Assembly: GCF_900102465.1 (NCBI RefSeq)
Contig: NZ_FNBW01000001.1
Coordinates: 62,557-126,556 of the forward strand
DNA from: Thalassobaculum litoreum DSM 18839
GTDB lineage: Bacteria > Pseudomonadota > Alphaproteobacteria > Thalassobaculales > Thalassobaculaceae
Direction of reading: 5' to 3'
Length of the DNA: 64,000 nt
This document shows, in pieces, positions 26,131-36,173 of the stretch. Under the pieces are notes generated by a model. The model had not been told where the DNA came from and searched no databases. It worked only from the letters and a program-made list of their open reading frames with translations. Positions within the stretch are counted from its first letter, which is position 1. The number at the start of each line of letters is the position of its first letter. The translations under genes were made by a program, and so were the position numbers.

Positions 26131-27831
26131 ATGGCGAGTGACGGCGACAATCGGCCGACCGGTGCGGAGGCCATGGTGCGCATGTTGGAAGCCCATGGCG
26201 TAACCCATATGTTCGGGCTGTGCGGCGACACGACGCTGCCGTTCTACGACGCCCTGGCCCGGCTCGACCACAACATCCACCACATCCTGACCCGCGACGA
26301 ACGCCACGCCGCCTACATGGCCGACGGCTATGCCCGCGTCACCGGCAAGCCCGGCGTCTGCGAGGGCCCGTCCGGCGGCGGTGCCACCTACATCCTGCCG
26401 GGCCTGGTGGAGGCGAACGAGAGCTCCGTGCCGATCCTCGCCATCACCACCGACGTGTCGACCACCGCGCGCGGCCGCTATCCGCTGACCGAGCTGGATC
26501 AGGTGTCGATGATGCGGCCGCTGACCAAGTGGAACACCAGCCTGGACGATTCCAGCCGCCTGCCGGCGATGATGCGCACCGCCTTCCGGGCGATGACCAC
26601 CGGCCGGCCGGGTGCCGTCCATCTGGCACTGCCCTTCGACACCCAGAAGGGTTATGTGGACGCTGGCGAGCTCTGGGCCGATCCGCGTCACCAGACTTAC
26701 CCGGCGGAACGGGCCGGCGCCGATCCGGACGCGATCCGCGAAGCCGCCGCGATCCTGGCCAAAGCCAAGTCCGCCGTCGCCATCTGCGGCGGTGGTCCGG
26801 TGATCGCCGGAGCCGAGGCGCCGCTGGCCCGGCTGGCGGACCTTCTCGACCTGCCGATCGCCACCACCGTGTCGGGGCAGGGGGCCATCGCCGAGACCGA
26901 TCCCCGCGCCGTCGGCGTGGTCGGCACCAATGGCGGCGTGCAGTCGACCCGCGACGTGGTGGAGGCGGCCGATGTGGTGCTGTTCATCGGCTGTCGGGCC
27001 GGCTCGGTCACGACCGAGCGCTGGCGCTGGCCGTCGACCGACAAGACCATCATCCATATCGACAGCGACCCGATGGTGATCGGCGCCAACTACTCCACCG
27101 CCGTGGCGATCTGCGCCGATGCCCGTCTGGCGCTGGACGCGCTGGTGGCAGAGCTGGAGGGCCTGTCGGGCCTCGCCCAGCAGAACGGGGCCGAGCGCGC
27201 CGCCGCCGCCTGGCAGGGCAAGCTGGACGCCTATGGCCCGCTGGCGGCGAGCCGGGACCGGCCGATCAAGCCGGAAGTGGTGATCCAGGGGCTGATGGAC
27301 ATCCTGGATGACGACGCGGTGATCGTCGCCGATCCGGGCACGCCATGCCCGTATTTCTCCGCCCATTACCGCTGGCGCATTCCGGGTCGGCACTTCATCA
27401 CCAACCGGGCCCACGGCGCGCTCGGCTACGCCCTGGCCGCCGCCATGGGGGCGCAGGTCGGCCGGCCGAACTCCCAGGTCCTGGCGGTCATGGGCGACGG
27501 CTCCTTCGGCTTCTGCTGCGGCGAGTACGAGACGATCGTGCGCAACAAGCTGCCGATCAAGTCGGTGGTGTTCTCCAACGCGGTCTATGGCTGGATCAAG
27601 GCCGGCCAGGAGTCCGGCTTCGGCCAGCGGTACTACAATGTCGACTTCAACCGCACCGACCACGCGGCCGTGGCCAGCGCGTTCGGCGTGAAGTCCTGGA
27701 CCGTGGAGGATCCGGCCGACTTCGCCTCGGTGATGAAGCAGACGCTGGAGCATGACGGCCCGACCCTGGTCGACGTCATCTCCCAGCCGCTGCACGAGGC
27801 GGCGGCCCCGGTCTCGGAGTGGATCGCCTGA
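26131..27831 (+). CDS. Thiamine diphosphate-dependent enzyme (acetolactate synthase-like)
   Basis: 566 aa from the ATG at 26131. The three ThDP-family domains are present: an N-terminal pyrimidine-binding domain with catalytic Glu in RDERHAAYMADGYARVTG (about 60-77), a central nucleotide-like domain, and a C-terminal pyrophosphate domain with MGDGSFGFCCGEYE. The variant segment FSNAVYGW replaces the common NN element of the metal site, so substrate class is hard to guess. It is not clearly IlvB (no small-subunit gene nearby) and does not look like sulfoacetaldehyde acetyltransferase. Candidates include oxalyl-CoA/benzoylformate-type decarboxylases or an uncharacterised carboligase. A 12-bp bidirectional terminator separates it from the convergent chemoreceptor gene. 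Confidence 0.82.
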   Translation: MASDGDNRPTGAEAMVRMLEAHGVTHMFGLCGDTTLPFYDALARLDHNIHHILTRDERHAAYMADGYARVTGKPGVCEGPSGGGATYILPGLVEANESSVPILAITTDVSTTARGRYPLTELDQVSMMRPLTKWNTSLDDSSRLPAMMRTAFRAMTTGRPGAVHLALPFDTQKGYVDAGELWADPRHQTYPAERAGADPDAIREAAAILAKAKSAVAICGGGPVIAGAEAPLARLADLLDLPIATTVSGQGAIAETDPRAVGVVGTNGGVQSTRDVVEAADVVLFIGCRAGSVTTERWRWPSTDKTIIHIDSDPMVIGANYSTAVAICADARLALDALVAELEGLSGLAQQNGAERAAAAWQGKLDAYGPLAASRDRPIKPEVVIQGLMDILDDDAVIVADPGTPCPYFSAHYRWRIPGRHFITNRAHGALGYALAAAMGAQVGRPNSQVLAVMGDGSFGFCCGEYETIVRNKLPIKSVVFSNAVYGWIKAGQESGFGQRYYNVDFNRTDHAAVASAFGVKSWTVEDPADFASVMKQTLEHDGPTLVDVISQPLHEAAAPVSEWIA

Positions 27832-27860
27832 TCCGCCCCTGAACAGGTAGCGAAAAGGCG

Positions 27861-27890
27861 AACAGCCCCGGATTGCGGTCCGGGGCTGTT
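27861..27890. terminator. Bidirectional terminator between convergent genes
   Basis: A perfect 12-bp stem AACAGCCCCGGA (27861-27872) / TCCGGGGCTGTT (27879-27890), loop TTGCGG. Reading the minus strand, the hairpin is followed by CGCCTTTTCG, so it suits the chemoreceptor gene best; on the plus strand it is followed by only GTCGTT. Confidence 0.75.
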
Positions 27891-27916
27891 GTCGTTCGTG
27901 ATCCGGCCCGGAGTTT

Positions 27917-30010
27917 TTAGAGAGCCTGCACCGAGCGGATGAACTGGCCGACCTCGGTCTCCAGGGTCGACGACTGTTTGTTCAGATCGCCGGCGGCCGA
28001 CAGCACCTGGGAGGCGGCTTCGCCGGTATGGCGGGCGGCATCCGAGACACCGGAGATGTTGCTCGACACCTCGGTGGTCCCGCGGGACGCCTCGTTGACG
28101 TTGCGGGCGATCTCCTGGGTGGCGGCCGTCTGCTCTTCCACGGCCGCGGCGATCACGGTGGCGATCTGGTTGATCTCGCCGATGACCTTCACGATCTCCT
28201 GGATCGAGGTGACGGAGCTCCGGGTCGCGGTCTGCATCTCCTCGATGCGGCCGCTGATCTCCTGGGTGGCGCTGGCGGTCTGGGTCGCCAGAGCCTTCAC
28301 CTCGGACGCCACGACCGCGAAGCCCCGGCCGGCCTCGCCGGCACGGGCTGCCTCGATCGTGGCGTTCAGGGCCAGCAGGTTGGTCTGCTCGGCGATGTCC
28401 TGAATGAGGCGGACGACGTCGCCGATCGCCTGACTGGACACCTCGAGCCCCTGAACCGTCTCGTTGGTCTTCGAGGCCGCATCCACGGCCCGGCCGGCGA
28501 TCTGGGTAGCCTGCTCGAGTTCGCGACCGATCTCCGCGATCGAGCTGGTCAGCTCCTCCGCGGCGGCGGCGGCGCTTTCCACGTTGCTCGATGCCATCGA
28601 CGATGCCCGCACGACGGTCGAGGACTGGGATTCGGTGCGCTCGGCGGTCTCGGTCATCGATTGCGCCGATGCCTGCATCTCGGTGGCGGAGGACGACAGG
28701 CGCTGGATCAGATCCGCGACCACCTTCTGGAAGCCGGCGATGATCTCCTGCATGGCCTGGGCGCGCTTCAGCTTGGCCTCGGCTTCCGCCTTGGCCGCCT
28801 CGTCGCTCTCGCGCTGGCGCAGCAGGGCCAGCTTGAAGGTCTCCAGGGTCCCGGCCATGCCGCCGATCTCGTCCTTGCGGTCGAGATAGGGGACGTCGGC
28901 ATCCAGATCGCCACCGGAAATGTCCCGCATGGTCCGGGTCATGTTCTGGATCGGGCCGGTCACGCGGCGACGGATCACCTGCAGGCTGACCATGCCGAGG
29001 ATGACCAGGCCGACCAGCAGGGCGCCGACCAAATAGACCACCATCCAGTTCGCCGCGGCCTCGTCGCCCGCATATGAGATGGTGAGGTCCAGGGCGGTCA
29101 TGCAGATCGCCACAAGGTCGTTCAGCACGCGGCCGTTGAGCGCCTCCCAGGCGTCCCGGTCGACCGTGTCGGCCTTGCCCTCGGTGATGGCGGTCTCGAC
29201 CGCCTCGCGCTTCTGCGGGAACTCCTTGGTGACGCTGTCGGTCGCCTTGGCCATGTCGGTCTTCAGCGCCGGCTGCATGCCGGGGCGGGCCATCAGTTCG
29301 CTGAGCTGCTGCCAACCGGCCTGACCCTTGCCGCGGAGCTGATTGATCTTCGCCCGCGAGGCGTCGGTGAACGCGCCCTCGCCGATCGCGGCCTGGATCG
29401 CCGTCGCCTCCAGACCGACCGCGTCGCGGGTCAGATAGGCGGCGTCCTTGATGGACACCAGCTCGGCGATGACCGGATCGACCATCCGCATCTGCGCGCC
29501 CAGCTCGCTCGAGATCGTCTCGAACTGGTTGATGATGCTGGTGGACGCCTTGCGCCATTCATCGGCCAGGCCCTGCGGGCGCGCCGAGAGCGGCTGCTTC
29601 AGGGCGGCGTCGACCTTCTGGCGCAGCGTCTCGATCTTTGCCAGGTCGCTTGCCAACGTCTGGTCGGTCACCGCCTGGGCACAGGTAATCTCGGCGCAGA
29701 GATCGATCAGGGTCTTCGTGGCGGGCAGCGACGCGGTGCGGACATCGTTCACGGATTTGAGGAAGTCGGCGCTCGCGGCGTCGGTGGCCTTGAGCATGTT
29801 GACGACCGGACCACGCTCGCGCCGGGTATTCTGCAGGGCGACGAACGTCTCCTTGAGCGCCTCTGCCGACTGTACGACCTTGCCGGACCTGTGCGCGTCG
29901 ACAACGGCCACAGTCATCGTGCGCACCCCGAACGCCGCCACGATAAGCAGGAGCGCTCCGTAGAGGCACATCAGCAGCATTGAGATGCGCACATTTTTAA
30001 ACAAGTTCAC
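27917..30010 (-). CDS. Methyl-accepting chemotaxis protein (large periplasmic domain)
   Basis: 697 aa from GTG at 30010, placed eight bases after AAGGAG; a TTG at 30016 sits too close to it. One helix spans about 10-30, then a long (~290 aa) helical periplasmic domain, a second helix at about 323-345, HAMP, and a signalling coiled coil with the tip [20 protein letters not shown]. The periplasmic part contains a single CAEITCAQ pair of cysteines. No CheR-tether pentapeptide is present. It stands alone in its transcript and is preceded by an AT-rich promoter region (30017-30248). The ligand is unknown. Confidence 0.92.
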   Translation of the reverse strand: MNLFKNVRISMLLMCLYGALLLIVAAFGVRTMTVAVVDAHRSGKVVQSAEALKETFVALQNTRRERGPVVNMLKATDAASADFLKSVNDVRTASLPATKTLIDLCAEITCAQAVTDQTLASDLAKIETLRQKVDAALKQPLSARPQGLADEWRKASTSIINQFETISSELGAQMRMVDPVIAELVSIKDAAYLTRDAVGLEATAIQAAIGEGAFTDASRAKINQLRGKGQAGWQQLSELMARPGMQPALKTDMAKATDSVTKEFPQKREAVETAITEGKADTVDRDAWEALNGRVLNDLVAICMTALDLTISYAGDEAAANWMVVYLVGALLVGLVILGMVSLQVIRRRVTGPIQNMTRTMRDISGGDLDADVPYLDRKDEIGGMAGTLETFKLALLRQRESDEAAKAEAEAKLKRAQAMQEIIAGFQKVVADLIQRLSSSATEMQASAQSMTETAERTESQSSTVVRASSMASSNVESAAAAAEELTSSIAEIGRELEQATQIAGRAVDAASKTNETVQGLEVSSQAIGDVVRLIQDIAEQTNLLALNATIEAARAGEAGRGFAVVASEVKALATQTASATQEISGRIEEMQTATRSSVTSIQEIVKVIGEINQIATVIAAAVEEQTAATQEIARNVNEASRGTTEVSSNISGVSDAARHTGEAASQVLSAAGDLNKQSSTLETEVGQFIRSVQAL

Positions 30011-30248
30011 CGACAATACTCCTTGTATGCTGAAGACTGGCCCATTTAAGGAAAGGCTGTCGTGTTCCAGACAAAGAGTATTAAGTGTTTATCTGTTAAT
30101 ATTTCATTATGGAGCGATCGGTGAGCGTTACTGAAAATAACGCTTAGAGTCTGCGGCTAAGAAAGGAAAAACCCGAATGCCCGGATGTTTTAAAGTGGTA
30201 ATTTAATCAATCGTTAAGCATGTAGCTGGCGGTTTTCGACTGAATCCA

Positions 30249-30749
30249 TCACTTGAGATCGAGCTTCATGCCGACGTGAGAGGCGTGGAAGCCGAGCGCC
30301 GAATAAAACTTCTGCGCATCGGTTCGGCGGGCGTCGGTGGTGAGCTGAACCAGGCCGCACCCCGCCTCCCGCGACCGGTCGATGGCGTCGCGCATCATCG
30401 TCTTGCCGAGCCCAAGGCCCCGGGCGGAGGAGGCGACGCGGACCCCTTCGATATTGGCGCGTGTCATGCCTTCTCGGCTGATCCCGGCGATGAACGTGAC
30501 CTGAAGGCAGCCGATCACCGTTCCGGCCCGTTCGGCGACGAGATAGACGTTGCCGCCCTGGGCGGTCATGGCCCGGTGGGCGTCGACATAGCTCCGGGGC
30601 AACGGATCCTCCAGGCGTTCGCGGGTCTTGCCTAGGGGATCGTCGATCAGCAACGCGATGATGGCGCGCAGGTCGTCCTCTCCGGCCGGACGGATCGTCA
30701 CGTCGTTGTCGTAGTGGCGGGTCTCGGCCAGGATCGTGTCGGACTGCAT
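30249..30749 (-). CDS. GNAT-family N-acetyltransferase
   Basis: A 166-aa protein whose ATG (30749) shares a base with the rsmA stop (TGATG). The GNAT acetyl-CoA-binding motif A is clear: RVASSARGLGLGKTMMRDAI (about 102-121, R/Q-x-x-G-x-G/A type). The C-terminus has DAQKFYSALGFHASH, the usual FYxxxGF motif. It is the last gene of the lptF-to-rsmA block, so it is likely co-transcribed. The substrate cannot be told. Confidence 0.85.
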   Translation of the reverse strand: MQSDTILAETRHYDNDVTIRPAGEDDLRAIIALLIDDPLGKTRERLEDPLPRSYVDAHRAMTAQGGNVYLVAERAGTVIGCLQVTFIAGISREGMTRANIEGVRVASSARGLGLGKTMMRDAIDRSREAGCGLVQLTTDARRTDAQKFYSALGFHASHVGMKLDLK

Positions 30750-31642
30750 CAGGCGTTTCCATCCGGTGGGGTGAGTGCGGTATAGGCGTTGGCCAGGCGG
30801 CAGAATTCCTCGACCGTCAGCCGTTCCGGACGCAGGGTCGGGTCGAGATCGGCCGCCCTGATCAGCGCATCGCCGCCGAGCCGCTTCAGGCTCTGCCGCA
30901 GCATCTTGCGGCGCTGGGAGAAGGCGGCCTCGGTGATCGTCTCCAGGGCGGTGCGGTCGGCGGGCGCAAGCGGCGCGGCCCGCGGCACCAGGCGCACGAC
31001 GCTGGACCAGATCTTCGGCGCTGGAGTGAAGGCGGTGGGCGGCACGTCCATGGCCTTGCGGGCCTCGCACAGCCAGGTGACCAGCACGGTGAGCCGGCCA
31101 TAGGCCTCGCTTCCCGGGGCGGCGGTCAGCCGGTCGGCAACCTCGCGCTGGAACATCAGCGTGAGGGACTCGAAGGCCTGGGGCGTGCGCAGCCAGATCA
31201 GCAGCAGGCGGGTGCCGACATTGTAGGGGAGGTTGGCGACGATCCGCCTCGGCGCCGGGCCGAGTGCGGCGAGATCGACCTTCAGGGCATCGTCCTCGAT
31301 CAGGGTCAGCCTGCCGGCGGAGGCCTCGATCAGCGGCGCGAGGACCTCGGCGGCGCGGGCGTCGCGCTCGATCGCCACCACATGGCCGGCTCCCTCCAGC
31401 AGCAGGCCGCGTGTCAGGCCGCCGGGTCCGGGCCCGACCTCGATCGTGGTGCCGATGGACAGATCCCCGGCCGACCGGGCGATCCGACGGGTGAGGTTGA
31501 GGTCGAGCAGGAAGTTCTGGCCCAGCGACTTCCGGGCGGACATGCCGGCGGCGGCGATCGCCTCGCGCAGGGGCGGCAGGGCAGCGACCTGAGCAGCCAC
31601 CTGCGCGGCAACCTGGGCGTCGTCGTCGGAGGGCTGGGTCAT
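30749..31642 (-). CDS. rsmA: 16S rRNA (adenine1518/1519-N6)-dimethyltransferase RsmA/KsgA
   Basis: A 297-aa Rossmann methyltransferase. Diagnostic segments: [16 protein letters not shown] (about 39-54), [14 protein letters not shown] (SAM motif I), the acidic AIERD, and catalytic NLPYNVGT (NxPY). RsmA dimethylates two adjacent adenosines near the 3-prime end of 16S rRNA late in 30S assembly. It carries an Ala/Gln-rich N-terminal extension ([10 protein letters not shown]). The start overlaps the pdxA stop (ATGA), consistent with the surA-pdxA-rsmA operon common in proteobacteria. Confidence 0.95.
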   Translation of the reverse strand: MTQPSDDDAQVAAQVAAQVAALPPLREAIAAAGMSARKSLGQNFLLDLNLTRRIARSAGDLSIGTTIEVGPGPGGLTRGLLLEGAGHVVAIERDARAAEVLAPLIEASAGRLTLIEDDALKVDLAALGPAPRRIVANLPYNVGTRLLLIWLRTPQAFESLTLMFQREVADRLTAAPGSEAYGRLTVLVTWLCEARKAMDVPPTAFTPAPKIWSSVVRLVPRAAPLAPADRTALETITEAAFSQRRKMLRQSLKRLGGDALIRAADLDPTLRPERLTVEEFCRLANAYTALTPPDGNA

Positions 31643-32643
31643 TGCGCGGTGGCGCGGCGGCGCGACATGGCGCGGGCCAACTCGACGGCGGCTCGCAGGC
31701 TGTCGATCCGCGCCTTGCCGGTGCCGGCAAGGGTCAGGGCCGTGCCGTGGTCGGGGGAGGTGCGCACGAACGGCAGGCCCAGAGTGACATTGACCCCGCC
31801 CCAGAAATCCAGGGTCTTGATCGGGACCAGGACCTGGTCGTGATACATGCCCAGGACCACGTCGTAGGTCGCACGCGCCTCCTCGTGGAACAGCGTGTCC
31901 GCGGGCAGGGGACCGCGGGCGTCGATTCCTTCGGCGCGCAGGGCGGCCACGGCGGGGGCGATGATGTCACCGTCCTCGCGGCCCAGGGCCCCGCCTTCGC
32001 CGGCATGGGGGTTGAGGCCGGCAAGCGCCAGACGCGGCTGCGCGATGCCGAAATCGCGCTGCAGGGCAACGGCGGTGATCCTGGCGGTCGTGACGATCTT
32101 CCCGGTGGTGAGCTGACGCGGCACCTCGGCGAGGGGAATATGGATGGTGACCGGCACCACCTTCAGCTCGGGCGACGCCAGCAGCATCACCGGAACCACA
32201 TTCGGGCCGGAGAGCGCCGCGAGGTATTCGGTGTGGCCCGGATGGGCGAACCCGGCCTGATAGAGGGTTTCCTTCTGAATCGGATTGGTGACCACGGCCG
32301 CCGCATCCCCGGCCCGCACCAGGGCGACCGCGCGGGTGATGGCGTCGACCGTGGCCGGCCCGTTCGCCGGGTCGGGCCGGCCGGGAACGCTCTGTGCGGG
32401 GAAGGCATGGCGCAGGACCGGCAGGGCGTTCGGAAACGCCGTGACCGCTTCGCGCGGATCGTCGATCGGCGTCAGCGCGGCGGCGATGCCGAGCAGCCGC
32501 GCCCGGGCCGCCACGCGCTCCGGGTCGTCGATCAGGAAGAAGGCCGGCGTCTCCGCCGTACGGACCGCCCACAGGCCGAGCGCAAGATCGACGCCGACGC
32601 CGGCGGGCTCCCCGGGGGTGACGGCGAGAGGGGCGTCAGACAC
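31639..32643 (-). CDS. pdxA: 4-hydroxythreonine-4-phosphate dehydrogenase
   Basis: A 334-aa enzyme of pyridoxal-5-phosphate synthesis, oxidising 4-phosphohydroxy-L-threonine with NAD. Family features: N-terminal [14 protein letters not shown], a [20 protein letters not shown] stretch with a metal-binding His, LNPHAGEGG near the middle and [15 protein letters not shown] with another metal His. It overlaps surA by 8 bp at its start and rsmA by 4 bp at its end. No truncation is seen. Confidence 0.95.
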   Translation of the reverse strand: MSDAPLAVTPGEPAGVGVDLALGLWAVRTAETPAFFLIDDPERVAARARLLGIAAALTPIDDPREAVTAFPNALPVLRHAFPAQSVPGRPDPANGPATVDAITRAVALVRAGDAAAVVTNPIQKETLYQAGFAHPGHTEYLAALSGPNVVPVMLLASPELKVVPVTIHIPLAEVPRQLTTGKIVTTARITAVALQRDFGIAQPRLALAGLNPHAGEGGALGREDGDIIAPAVAALRAEGIDARGPLPADTLFHEEARATYDVVLGMYHDQVLVPIKTLDFWGGVNVTLGLPFVRTSPDHGTALTLAGTGKARIDSLRAAVELARAMSRRRATAQ

Positions 32644-33922
32644 GGGTTTCGATGAAGGCGGCCTGGCGCAGGTCGCGCAGATAGCGCTGGGCGAGCACCT
32701 CGAAGCGCTGGTTCTCGAGCTGCCGGCGGATCTGCGCCGGATCCGGCAGGTTGCTTTCGGGGGCGGTGCGCTCGCAGACCATGACGGCCATGACGCCGTT
32801 CGGCAGGTCGATCGGCGCCGACGTCTCGCCGACCTGAAGATCGGCCACTTGCGTGCGCAGGTTCGCGGGCAGCTCGGCCACGCGCGACGTCCCGAGATCC
32901 GGGGCCACCGGGGAGCCGGCCTCCTTGGCCAGCGTCGCCAGCTGGTCGCAGCTCGTCGCCTGGGCGGTGACGGCCCGCACGGCCTCCGTCTGGGTCCGGC
33001 GCTGCTCGGCGTCGTCGCTGGGGCGGACCGGCAGGAACACCTGGCTCAATCGGATCTCCGCCTGACCCGGGTCGGGCTTGGCCAGCACCCGCGTGTCGGA
33101 AACCTGCAGGATGTGATAGCCGACGATGGTGCTTATCGGGTCGGAAACGTCGCCGACGGACAGTGTCTCGACCACCTCGGCAAGCTCCGGGGCGAGCTGG
33201 TCGGACAGCACCCAGCCGATATCGCCGCCCACATTGGCGTTCGCCGCCTGGGAGAACTGCCGTGCCACGGACCCGAAGGAGGCGCCGCCGCGGATCTGCT
33301 CCACCAGACGGTTCGCGAGCTGCACGACCTCGTTCTCCTTCGTGGGATCCTCGATGGTCAGCAGGATCTCCGATACCCGCTTCTGCTCCTTGCCCACATC
33401 GGCGGCGAGACGAGCGCGGGTCTCGTCGACCTCCTCGGCGCTGATCTCGACCTGGCTGGCGAAGCGGCGCTGAACCAGTTTGGACCAGAGCAGGTTGGCG
33501 CGGAGCTGGCGTTCGACCGTGCCCGGATCGACGCCGAGCTGGGTGATGAAATCGTTGAACTGCCCGGGGCGCAGTCCGTTGCGCGCTTCCAGATCGCTGC
33601 GGGCCCGGTCCATCTCGCTCTCGCTGATGCTTACGCTGAGGCGGTCGGCCTCCTGCATCTGCAGCTGTTCGTCGATCAGGTTGCGCAGGACCTGAGGCGC
33701 GAGCCGCTGCGCGGTCTCCGAGTTGCGCGGCAGCTGCGAGGTGATGATCACCATCTCGATGCGGTCGCGCAGGTCGCGGACCGAGATGATCTCATCGTTC
33801 ACGACGGCGGCGATCCGCTGCATCTGCTGGGCGTGCGCCACCGGCGACGACGCCACGGTCATGGCACCTGCGCTTACGGAGACCAGGGCGGCAAGGAACA
33901 GCGGGGCAAGGCGTCGAGGCAT
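32636..33922 (-). CDS. surA: Periplasmic chaperone / peptidyl-prolyl isomerase SurA
   Basis: A 428-aa protein with a Sec signal (about 1-31, ending AHA). The SurA N-domain begins RIAAVVNDEIISVRDLRDRI, followed by a long helical region and a parvulin-type PPIase domain at about 170-275 (SEILL, VGGDIGWVLSDQLAPEL, GYHILQVSD). A C-terminal segment resembles a degenerate second parvulin domain. SurA escorts outer-membrane proteins, LptD included, to the BAM complex; its gene lies 88 bp downstream of lptD. Confidence 0.93.
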   Translation of the reverse strand: MPRRLAPLFLAALVSVSAGAMTVASSPVAHAQQMQRIAAVVNDEIISVRDLRDRIEMVIITSQLPRNSETAQRLAPQVLRNLIDEQLQMQEADRLSVSISESEMDRARSDLEARNGLRPGQFNDFITQLGVDPGTVERQLRANLLWSKLVQRRFASQVEISAEEVDETRARLAADVGKEQKRVSEILLTIEDPTKENEVVQLANRLVEQIRGGASFGSVARQFSQAANANVGGDIGWVLSDQLAPELAEVVETLSVGDVSDPISTIVGYHILQVSDTRVLAKPDPGQAEIRLSQVFLPVRPSDDAEQRRTQTEAVRAVTAQATSCDQLATLAKEAGSPVAPDLGTSRVAELPANLRTQVADLQVGETSAPIDLPNGVMAVMVCERTAPESNLPDPAQIRRQLENQRFEVLAQRYLRDLRQAAFIETRV

Positions 33923-34010
33923 CGGATCAGCATACTCGTGCGGGCGGAATGGCGGCGAACAATATCAGTGTTGTCGGATGTCCACCAACGCGTTGGGGAC
34001 ACCTTTCGCG

Positions 34011-36173
34011 TTATTTGCTCTCCAGACCGCCCAGGTGGGTCAGGATGAGCCGGAACATGACCCGGTCATCGGGCTCGATATCCTCGTCGCTGATGTTCGA
34101 GCGCTCGAAGTCGATCCCGAACAGGGTGCATTCATCGACATAGGTAAAGCCGAACCGGCCGCGCAGCAACCGGCTGCGCCCCTGGGAAAGGTCGTGGGTC
34201 AGGTTGCTGGCGATCCGCCAGTGATCGGTCAGGGTGACGCCGCCATACAGGTCGAGCTGCTCCCGGTCCCCGGTCAGGTCGCTGCTGGCGTTGTCGGCCA
34301 GGGTGACGTAGTTGCCGCCGAAATAGAACCGCGGCTGCGAGAAGTTGAAGCCGACCTCGTTGCGGTTCAGCGTCGCGTCCTCGGGATCGAGCCGGAAGCG
34401 GTAGGTGAAGGTCAGCGGCCCGCCGGTCGGCCGCACCGACAGGGCGCCGACCACGTCGGAGAGATCCTCCTCCAGCCCCGAGCCTTCCTCGAACGATCCG
34501 TCGCCGTAGAACCGGTAGCTCTGGCCGACCAGGATCTCGGTCGATCCGCCGCCATCGCCGTAGACTCCGGCGCGCAGGCCGTAGTTCACGTGGCTGCCGC
34601 TGGTCACCCGATCGACGCCCTCATAGCGGTTCAGGCGGAACAGGTTGGTTTCGTCGAACTCGAACGAGCGGCTGTCCTCGTTCGGGATCTCGTCCGGATT
34701 GCCGCCCCGCGGACCGAGCACCAACCCGGCGATTGGCTCGATGACCTGGGTGGTGGTGCCGCTGCGCCGGCCCAGCGGGTACTGCCACTTAAGACCGAGC
34801 TGGGGAAACGCCCGACCGGTGGTCTCGGTATCGCCGTTCGACAACGCGCTGGCGTCGGTCGCGTAGTAGGCATCCGTCTGCAGGCGGGCGTTCAGGGTGT
34901 AGATTTCGCCGGCATCGGACGTGAAGGGCAGCTCCCAGCCGGTCACCGCCGAGGCCCGGCGGGTGTCGCCGCCGCTGTCGCGGGTCAGCGCCAGCAGGCT
35001 GGCATCCAGGCTGGTGCGCCCGCCGAAACGGCCGGGCTGGCCGACGTGACTGTATTCGGCCAGCGGCAGGACGATCGGCGTGTCGTCCGGATCGCTGCTG
35101 CCGCGCAGGTCCTGGAACTTGTAGGCCGCCACGGAAGTGTAGTTGCGCCCCCGGAAGCCTTCGGCGTACAGCCGGCTGGTCAGCACGTCCGGACCGCCGA
35201 TGTTATAGCGCCGCAGATAGGTGCGCTGGCTGGCCTGCTCGAAATCGAAGCCGGCCCGCCAGGTCGGGTTCAGGCTGAACTTGCCCTCCCAGTCGGCGTG
35301 GCCCTCGAAATCGAACTCGTCGGACTCGCGCTCGTCGGTGCTCTGTTCGACGTAGGCGAGGGAGGTTTTCATGTCGAGCTCGCCGCGCGAGAACCGCTTG
35401 CGGTAATCGGTCAGCAGGATGCCGCCCGCCGTGGAGTGCATCCGGGGCTCGACCACCAGGTCGCTGGTCTCGTCGATCACGTAGTAGTACGGCTGGCCGT
35501 AGATCACCCCGAGTTCCTCGGAGATCCCCATGGTCGGCGCCAGCAGCCCCGAGCGGCGGTCGACGGTGGGGTCCGGGTGGCGCAGAAACGGGGTGTAGGC
35601 GACCGGGAAGCCGTAGAACTCCAGGGTCGCGTCCTCGTAGATGATGTCCTTGGCGACCTCGTCATGGATCACCTTGACCGCCTTGATCTGCCAAAGCGGC
35701 GCCTTGGTCGGATCCTCCTTGCAGAGGTCGCAGGGCGAGAACACCGCCTTGTCCAGTTCCTTGCGCTGACCGCCCGTGCGCCGGCCCTGGACCGCGGCGA
35801 GGCGGGAGCCGTCGACCAGCAGGCCGCGGAAATTGTTGATCGTTCCGGTCTTCAGCTTGTCGTTCAGCTCGACATAGTCGCTGAACAGCACCTCGCCGGA
35901 GGGCTCCATCAGCGACACGTTGCCCGAGGCGATGACCGTATCGGCCTTGCGGTTGTAGCTCACGATGTCGGCGAGCAGGACCCGGGGACCCTGGCTGAGC
36001 TCCACATTGCCGCGCGCGGTCACGATGCCGAGAGATTCGTCGTAGACCACCTCGTCCGCCACCAGGAGGACCGGGGTCTCCTCCACGTTCACGTCCTGTG
36101 CCGCGACCCGGGCGGTCGAGGCGAGGGCCGATACGAGAACCAGGATGGCGGCAAGGAGCTGTGTGCGGGTCAT
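34011..36173 (-). CDS. lptD: LPS assembly outer-membrane protein LptD
   Basis: 720 aa from the ATG at 36173, which overlaps the lptG stop (ATGA); an in-frame start at 36236 would precede the signal peptide unnaturally. Signal peptide about 1-26 (ending AA). Residues about 33-110 are the OstA/LptA-like periplasmic domain (LLVADEVVYDESLGIVTARG). The remainder is the beta-barrel, rich in alternating aromatic/polar strands and ending with an aromatic-containing segment LILTHLGGLESK. A CDLC pair follows the N-domain, as in many alphaproteobacterial LptD proteins. It inserts LPS into the outer leaflet together with LptE, which is not encoded here. Confidence 0.93.
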   Translation of the reverse strand: MTRTQLLAAILVLVSALASTARVAAQDVNVEETPVLLVADEVVYDESLGIVTARGNVELSQGPRVLLADIVSYNRKADTVIASGNVSLMEPSGEVLFSDYVELNDKLKTGTINNFRGLLVDGSRLAAVQGRRTGGQRKELDKAVFSPCDLCKEDPTKAPLWQIKAVKVIHDEVAKDIIYEDATLEFYGFPVAYTPFLRHPDPTVDRRSGLLAPTMGISEELGVIYGQPYYYVIDETSDLVVEPRMHSTAGGILLTDYRKRFSRGELDMKTSLAYVEQSTDERESDEFDFEGHADWEGKFSLNPTWRAGFDFEQASQRTYLRRYNIGGPDVLTSRLYAEGFRGRNYTSVAAYKFQDLRGSSDPDDTPIVLPLAEYSHVGQPGRFGGRTSLDASLLALTRDSGGDTRRASAVTGWELPFTSDAGEIYTLNARLQTDAYYATDASALSNGDTETTGRAFPQLGLKWQYPLGRRSGTTTQVIEPIAGLVLGPRGGNPDEIPNEDSRSFEFDETNLFRLNRYEGVDRVTSGSHVNYGLRAGVYGDGGGSTEILVGQSYRFYGDGSFEEGSGLEEDLSDVVGALSVRPTGGPLTFTYRFRLDPEDATLNRNEVGFNFSQPRFYFGGNYVTLADNASSDLTGDREQLDLYGGVTLTDHWRIASNLTHDLSQGRSRLLRGRFGFTYVDECTLFGIDFERSNISDEDIEPDDRVMFRLILTHLGGLESK

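Noticed and set aside
26131-27831. Sulfoacetaldehyde acetyltransferase (Xsc), which would pair with a SuyAB reading of the UxaA genes
   Set aside because: The N-terminus and ThDP-site variants do not resemble Xsc, and the gene is separated by a DUF983 gene and two spacers.
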